A stretch of DNA of 64,000 nt, taken from contig JAVLUZ010000143.1 of NCBI GenBank assembly GCA_036768485.1, forward strand, positions 547,953-611,952. Reading direction: 5' to 3'. Of this stretch, positions 57,931 through 64,000 are shown piece after piece. This DNA comes from Mermis nigrescens. Its lineage: Eukaryota > Nematoda > Enoplea > Mermithida > Mermithidae. The first letter of the stretch is position 1. The number at the start of each line of letters is the position of its first letter. Both the position numbers and the translations under genes were made by a program. The notes under the pieces are model-generated. The model was not told the origin of the DNA, did no database searches, and saw only the letters and a list, made by a program, of their open reading frames with translations.

Positions 57931-60900
57931 CAAAAAGTAGTAAAAGGAATATAATTCATCAATAAATGTTAAACCTGAAAATGAAAAACAAATAAAAATA
58001 TTTAAACAGTAAAAAGTGGGCATAGGCTTGGGCTATATTTCTCGCTAAAAATTTAATTCTTGCCCACTTTTGGAAAAGGTTAAATGAATTATCAAAGATT
58101 TTAACCATTTCAAAAGAGTGGTGTTTGGCTTGGGCTTAGGCTATATTTCTTGGAAAAAATTGAATTCTTGCTCTTTTTGGAAACACTTCCACCATCTAAA
58201 CAATTATAACAAATGTAAATACTCATGCAGTAAAAAGTGGGATAGGCTTAAGCTATATTTTTTGCTAAAAATTTAATTCTTGCCCATTTTTGGAAAAGGT
58301 TGAATGAATTATCAAAGATTTTAATCATTTCAAAAGAGTGGGCTTTGGCTTAGGCTTAGGCTATATTTCTTGCTAAAAATTTAATTCTTGCCCATTTTTA
58401 AAAAAGGTTGAAGGAATTATCCAAGATTTTAATCATTTCAAAAGTGTGGGCTTAGGCTTAGGCTATATTTCTTGCTAAAAAGTTAATTCTTGCCCATTTT
58501 TGGAAAAGGCTGAATGGATTATGCAAGATTTTAATCATTTCAAAAGAGTGGGCTTAGGCTTATGCTATATTTCTTCCTAAAAATTTAATTATTGCCCATT
58601 TTTGGAAAGTGTTGAATGAATTATCCAATATTTTAATCATTTCAAAAGAGTGGAGTTAGGCTTAGGCTTACGCTATATTTCTTGCAAAAAAATTGAATTC
58701 TTGCTCTTTTTGGAAACACTCCCACCATCTAAACAATTATAACAAATGTAAATACTTATGCAGTAAAATGTGGGGTTAGGCTTAGGCTTAGGCTTGATTC
58801 CTCAATTCTTGGAAAAAATATGAATTCTTGCCTGTTTCTGGAAAATGTTGAAAAATTGTGAGAATCTGGATGAATTATCCAAACTTTTAATCATCAAGAT
58901 AAGCGTTTGTTCTCTAAAGCAGTACAGAATAGAGCTTTCAAATGAAAAACCCACCCTAAAGTACTTTTTAGAAGGTTTATAAAATACCTAGATAGCTTCC
59001 AAGTTGAAAAAACCAAAGTTCAAAAAACCAATCCTCAAATAACTTGTACACTGAGGTAACATATTCGCCAAAAATTCTAGAATCCTCTTAATAAGAAAAT
59101 AATTCGCTTTTTGGAAATTCTCAGAAGATTGCCAAGTTTATTCATCTGACCTTAATGACAAAAAAATATAAATTTTAACTTTTCTATCTAGCTTTCTTCC
59201 CTCTCAAAATTTAGGCGAAGCGCTTTGCTAAGTATACATAATCCCTTAAAGACAAAAAATCACTTTTGGAAACTTTCAGATCACCTAAATTCATTGTTTG
59301 CCATTAGTGGTGAATAACCCAAAATTCAGCAATTCATGATGAAGTCAATGGAAAGCAGGGCTGCGCCCTGCTTTCTTTGAATTTTACTTATGTTTTGGCC
59401 ATAACAAATGAACTTTATTCTGTTCACTATTGCATGTTTTGTTCAAAGCTTTCCTTGAAGCCAGCAATTCGAAAAAATTGAGGAAGCTTGTGATTCATAG
59501 AAATTAATGAAACTCCATAAAATGCAATACAGCAAGGCCTACAAATTCATTCATAGGACATGTTGTTCCTTTTGGAGTACCAAGAGCTCCATGTTACACA
59601 TTTAGGGAAAGCATTATTTTGCTGCTTCCATTTCCAGCTTTTACCCATTTTTCCATTTTCCATTTTCCATTTCCGGCTTTAACCCATTTTCCATTTCCAT
59701 TTCCGCATTTCAGCCACACCAATAATATACTAATCCGTTTTCAGCCCTGCCCATTTCAATCTCCTTTTGCATCCATGCCCTAAAGTCTGACCAAATAACA
59801 GTAGCAAGCAGCAATCGAGCAGAGGCTTGCAAAAAAAATTGAATTTACAGTAATGAGCTTTTCAATCAAAGTTATATCACACTAATTTGTTATCACTGTA
59901 AATATGTAACTTGCAATCAAGATGACATTGAATTGTTTCATAAACACGGCAATGTATGTCATGAAATATATCACTTTGCGCTTTTCACTGGTTCTTCTCT
60001 ACCTTTTGATAACTAATAATGATCATGTCCTTTATTCAAGAATCATCGTTCAATCATAGTACACAATTACACAAAATGTGCAAACATCAACCTAATAGTA
60101 ATCAGGTTACTGTAACTTTGGAATTGTGACTTCTCTGCTTCCAAATGCTTGTTTCATATTCTGAAGTAAATACAGCTTAGTCAGCTACAGTAATTAGTCA
60201 GGGGTAAAAGAGCATAATTATACTGCCTCTGCACCATGTATCCTTAGCATGCATAATATTACACAGAAATTTCATATCTGTGACTACACATAAACCTCTA
60301 TCAAAATTGGTTTTTATGGCTTATCCCTGGCCTAGATAGGCCCTTTCCAGACAAAATATTAATGTGGCATCAACATTTCAAAAAGAATAACGCAAAAACT
60401 ATGTTCTAACCCTGGGAGCACTTTTTTCAAATTGAGCAAAACTTTGAAAATTCATAACTCCATTAATATTAGTCCAATCTTGACAAACTTTTTTTTGTTA
60501 TGATGCTTAGAGCACTCGCCAACAGGATAAAATATAAACACTTGCATAGCAACATTTTAGCAAAAGTCCAAGATTTGCCATTTTTTGGCTAAACTTTGAA
60601 GCCTCATATCTCAAGTAATATCTAATTTGAAATCATGAGACTTAGACCGCTATAATCCTTAGACAATACTCTTTATACGAGCAAAGTAATGAAAAAAGCT
60701 ATGGGCGCGTCGCCAAGATATCTACTGACAAAAAAATCACGCATCAGATTACTGTAGCTTACTGTAGGTCAACGCTAGCTCCAAGTTTATTGCACCAATC
60801 GATAGATCTTTTTAAGGCGCATCTAATGACGTTTTGAAATCCGATCTAGCTTCAACAGAAACAGTTTTAACAAAATTTTTCAGAATGATCAATTTTTCTT

Positions 60901-63305
60901 ACTGTAGATACTGTAGCTCCATGAAGAATTCTTTAAATCGAAAAAGTAACAACATTTTCGGATTCAGCGTTAAATTCTGATCCTATTTATGTGCTTAATT
61001 GTTCACTACAACCAAACCGTTGATATGAAAAATGCCAATTTTCAAAAAAATTGCTAAAAAATGGCACTTTTCCGGAAACAGTATCCCGGCAACAAAAAAT
61101 AAAAATCCGATACTTATATATCCTTGTTCTACGCCTCAAACTGCATATTATAGTGAAAGATCAATAAGGGATCAATTGCCAATTTTGAGCTAGAGCCTTT
61201 GAAAAAATCATCAATTTTTTATTTCTTACTGTAGCTCGCGAACTATTGACTTTCATGAAACGGGACTTTTTTCATTGAAAAGAGCGCAAAATTTTACCCA
61301 AGCAGATTTGAGTCCCTTTGGGACAACCAAATCCGAGAGATGGCGACGCTCTAGGAGCAAAGCCTGAGGAGCTACGGCCCAAAAACCGTTTTAGCCAAAA
61401 TTGGCAAAAAGCTACAGTAATCCAGGGAGCGGTCGTAGAAAGTTTTTACCAACATTTTTGAAAGTTTCAGCCCAAATTACCCCCAGTACCCCCTTTTTCA
61501 TTTTTTTAAAACTTCACAGGAAAAAATTCCCTTCTACTTTCTTATTATAAGAACCAGACTATGCGCTGCGCGCATAGTCTGGTTTGTTCGCTTCGCTCAC
61601 GGAGAAGGCCGTAAAATTCTGTACAAAATAAAAAAAAACATTTATGAAAATTGGTCAAGAATTGAGAAAGTTATGAAGAAAATAAAGAGATCCAATTTGT
61701 GGAGTAGCAAATCAATAAGTGTAGTTAATGAAACAGGGTTTACTGTAACTGTATTCAGGTATTTACAATTAATGTTATATCATGAAACAGTTGGCGCTTG
61801 GCGCCCATTTCTCTGCTAGGTCATAAACTATTTTGCAGTGCTTGATCATATTCCAAAATTAATTACTTTACAGTTTACTTAGGCACCTTCAACATCATAG
61901 ACTGGAAAAGGATGGGCTTACCCCCCTAGAAATGTTCCCACACCCCTAAATATACTTATGAGTGTCATTAACCATTTGTTTTCAGCTAGAACATAAGACA
62001 ACTTAAAAATTTAAAAGCGGGCTGCGCCGCGCTTTGTACTGATTCCAGCCACCTGCTCAAACATGCAACCTTTTGTATTCTGATACAGACTCACTTTGTT
62101 TGCATGGTGCACCGTGTGACCTTGTATGTGCTTGCTTCACTTGCATGGTGCGCTTTGTTCACCATATATGCGCTCACTTTGCTCGTATGGTGCGCTTCAC
62201 GTGCCTACATGTGCTTGCTTTGCTCGCACAGTGCGCTTCGCGAACTTATACATGCTTGCTTTGCTTGCAGGTGCGCTTTGCGCACCTACATGCGCTTGCT
62301 TTGCTTGCATTGTCTACTTTGCGCACCTATATGTGCTTGCTTTGCTTGCATGGTGTGCTTTGCGCAGTTGCAAAAATCAAAAATTTTAACTTTGACAGTT
62401 ATCTTTGAAACACATCCTCCCCTCCCTGATCTTAATTCAAGCACTACATTTACTTTGTATAATAACTAAAAAAGGGCATGCTTGACTTTGCTGCACTTGC
62501 ACAATGCACTTTGCGCACTATGCTTGCACTTGCATGACTCTCAAGGTATGCTATGAACACCATATACCCTTTTACTACTTAACACACCTTTACACGCTTG
62601 CTTGACTCGCATTGTGCGCAACGCACACCATGTTTGTGCTCACTGCACTCACATGGAGTGTTCAGCGCACCATGTTGGTCAACTAAGGATTAATTATTCA
62701 CAGAACATATAACAAAACTAATTATTTAAAATCTAACTTCAAAAAGCCATGACAGAGGTAAACTGAAAAATGCCTTACCCATACAAGTAACAGGGGTTGA
62801 GAAGGGGATTCTAACTGGAAATTGATCTTCCCCCTTTCTCCCTCAATGCCAGGAAAGTTTTGACACTCTTCCCCAATTTTCAGAGCCATTACATTTTTGG
62901 CAGTTTTTGGGTGTTTATGGAGGTCATTTACCCCCTCACCCTCTAAAAACAGCCATAATTACCCCCCCCCAATTTCGAGCTATTGCATGCATACATGTAA
63001 CAGGAAGGATGGGGGATACTCCACACCCAAAGTCCAACATCCCTAGCTAGTGCAGAGCCAGAAAATATTTGATTACCCTATTCTTAGGAAAGACTTAAAA
63101 TTTGCCTACTTTCGGAAAATGTCGAAAACCTAGGTTTTTATGAGAATCTGGATAAACAATCCAAGATTTTTATTATTTTTGATTGGTTCTGCCCTGACCC
63201 TCGTATTGAGATCCTTTTATGGGCCTGGTAGATTATGTTACACCATTACCTGAAAAGCCATAGACTTTGTAATTTGAATTCTGTTGCATGAAACTGGTAT
63301 AATTC
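57931..63305. repeat. Tandem array unit 4 (5375 bp)
   Basis: Same order of parts. The segments I compared in its last third (for example 62015-62400 against 56640-57025) look identical to unit 3, offset by 5375. The middle (59760-60250) is the most diverged from the other units. Confidence 0.9.
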
Positions 63306-64000
63306 CAAAAAGTAGTAAAAGGAATATAATTCATCAATAAATGTTAAACCTGAAAATGAAAAACAAATAAAAATATTTAAACAGTAAAAAGTGGGCATAG
63401 GCTTGGGCTATATTTCTCGCTAAAAATTTAATTCTTGCCCACTTTTGGAAAAGGTTAAATGAATTATCAAAGATTTTAACCATTTCAAAAGAGTGGTGTT
63501 TGGCTTGGGCTTAGGCTATATTTCTTGGAAAAAATTGAATTCTTGCTCTTTTTGGAAACACTTCCACCATCTAAACAATTATAACAAATGTAAATACTCA
63601 TGCAGTAAAAAGTGGGATAGGCTTAAGCTATATTTTTTGCTAAAAATTTAATTCTTGCCCATTTTTGGAAAAGGTTGAATGAATTATCAAAGATTTTAAT
63701 CATTTCAAAAGAGTGGGCTTTGGCTTAGGCTTAGGCTATATTTCTTGCTAAAAATTTAATTCTTGCCCATTTTTAAAAAAGGTTGAAGGAATTATCCAAG
63801 ATTTTAATCATTTCAAAAGTGTGGGCTTAGGCTTAGGCTATATTTCTTGCTAAAAAGTTAATTCTTGCCCATTTTTGGAAAAGGCTGAATGGATTATGCA
63901 AGATTTTAATCATTTCAAAAGAGTGGGCTTAGGCTTATGCTATATTTCTTCCTAAAAATTTAATTATTGCCCATTTTTGGAAAGTGTTGAATGAATTATC
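63306..64000. repeat. Tandem array unit 5, partial (cut by window end)
   Basis: Begins with the same anchor and minisatellite as unit 4, nearly identical to 57931-58625. The array continues past the window. Confidence 0.92.

Overview
The window is AT-rich animal (metazoan) nuclear DNA from an invertebrate. It has two spliced genes with GT-AG introns of 59 nt to 6.6 kb, dense non-autonomous DNA transposons, and a scaffold gap of exactly 100 N at 41003-41102. I cannot name the species. The interspersed families recur on both sides of the gap, so both halves come from one genome. There are no bacterial-style operons.

Host genes, both on the + strand. (1) 5113-5895 holds the last two coding exons of what looks like NDUFA9, a mitochondrial complex I subunit; the rest of the gene is not recognised upstream. 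(2) 10655-28040 is a complete six-exon gene for a calcineurin B homologous protein (CHP1-like, 192 aa). It has an N-terminal Met-Gly, intact third and fourth EF-hand loops and the typical C-terminus. Its 17.4 kb span is mostly repeat-filled intron.

Transposon landscape, 1-40 kb. At least eight copies of a ~260-bp element (called M1 here) are present; five have perfect 8-bp target duplications. One copy is nested in another M1, and one splits a dead Tc1/mariner transposase. Two long non-autonomous hAT-like elements (2230-4155 and 24736-27198) share TIRs and have 8-bp duplications. A third 8-bp-TSD family lies at 9269-9604 and 23020-23737. CHP1 introns 1 and 4 carry a duplicated ~1.7-kb segment; the later copy holds two extra insertions whose empty sites survive in the earlier copy. 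Region 31.2-40.9 kb is a tandemly duplicated ~1.7-kb unit with a short conserved ORF. Its second copy is split by ~6.3 kb containing two foldback-type elements and a broken basic ORF.

41103-64000 is a tandem array of 5.3-6.2-kb units (four full, one partial) with no convincing gene. Each unit has a ~100-110-bp minisatellite rich in TTAGGC, several perfect triloop hairpins, and a ~41-bp minisatellite that leaves several frames open by chance. The last two units look nearly identical.

The most unusual signal is a dispersed 13-nt hairpin, GGCGC-GAA-GCGCC (or its complement). It contains GCGAAGC, a motif known to form exceptionally stable DNA minihairpins, and other triloop hairpins occur in the array. 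No complete new gene system was identified.
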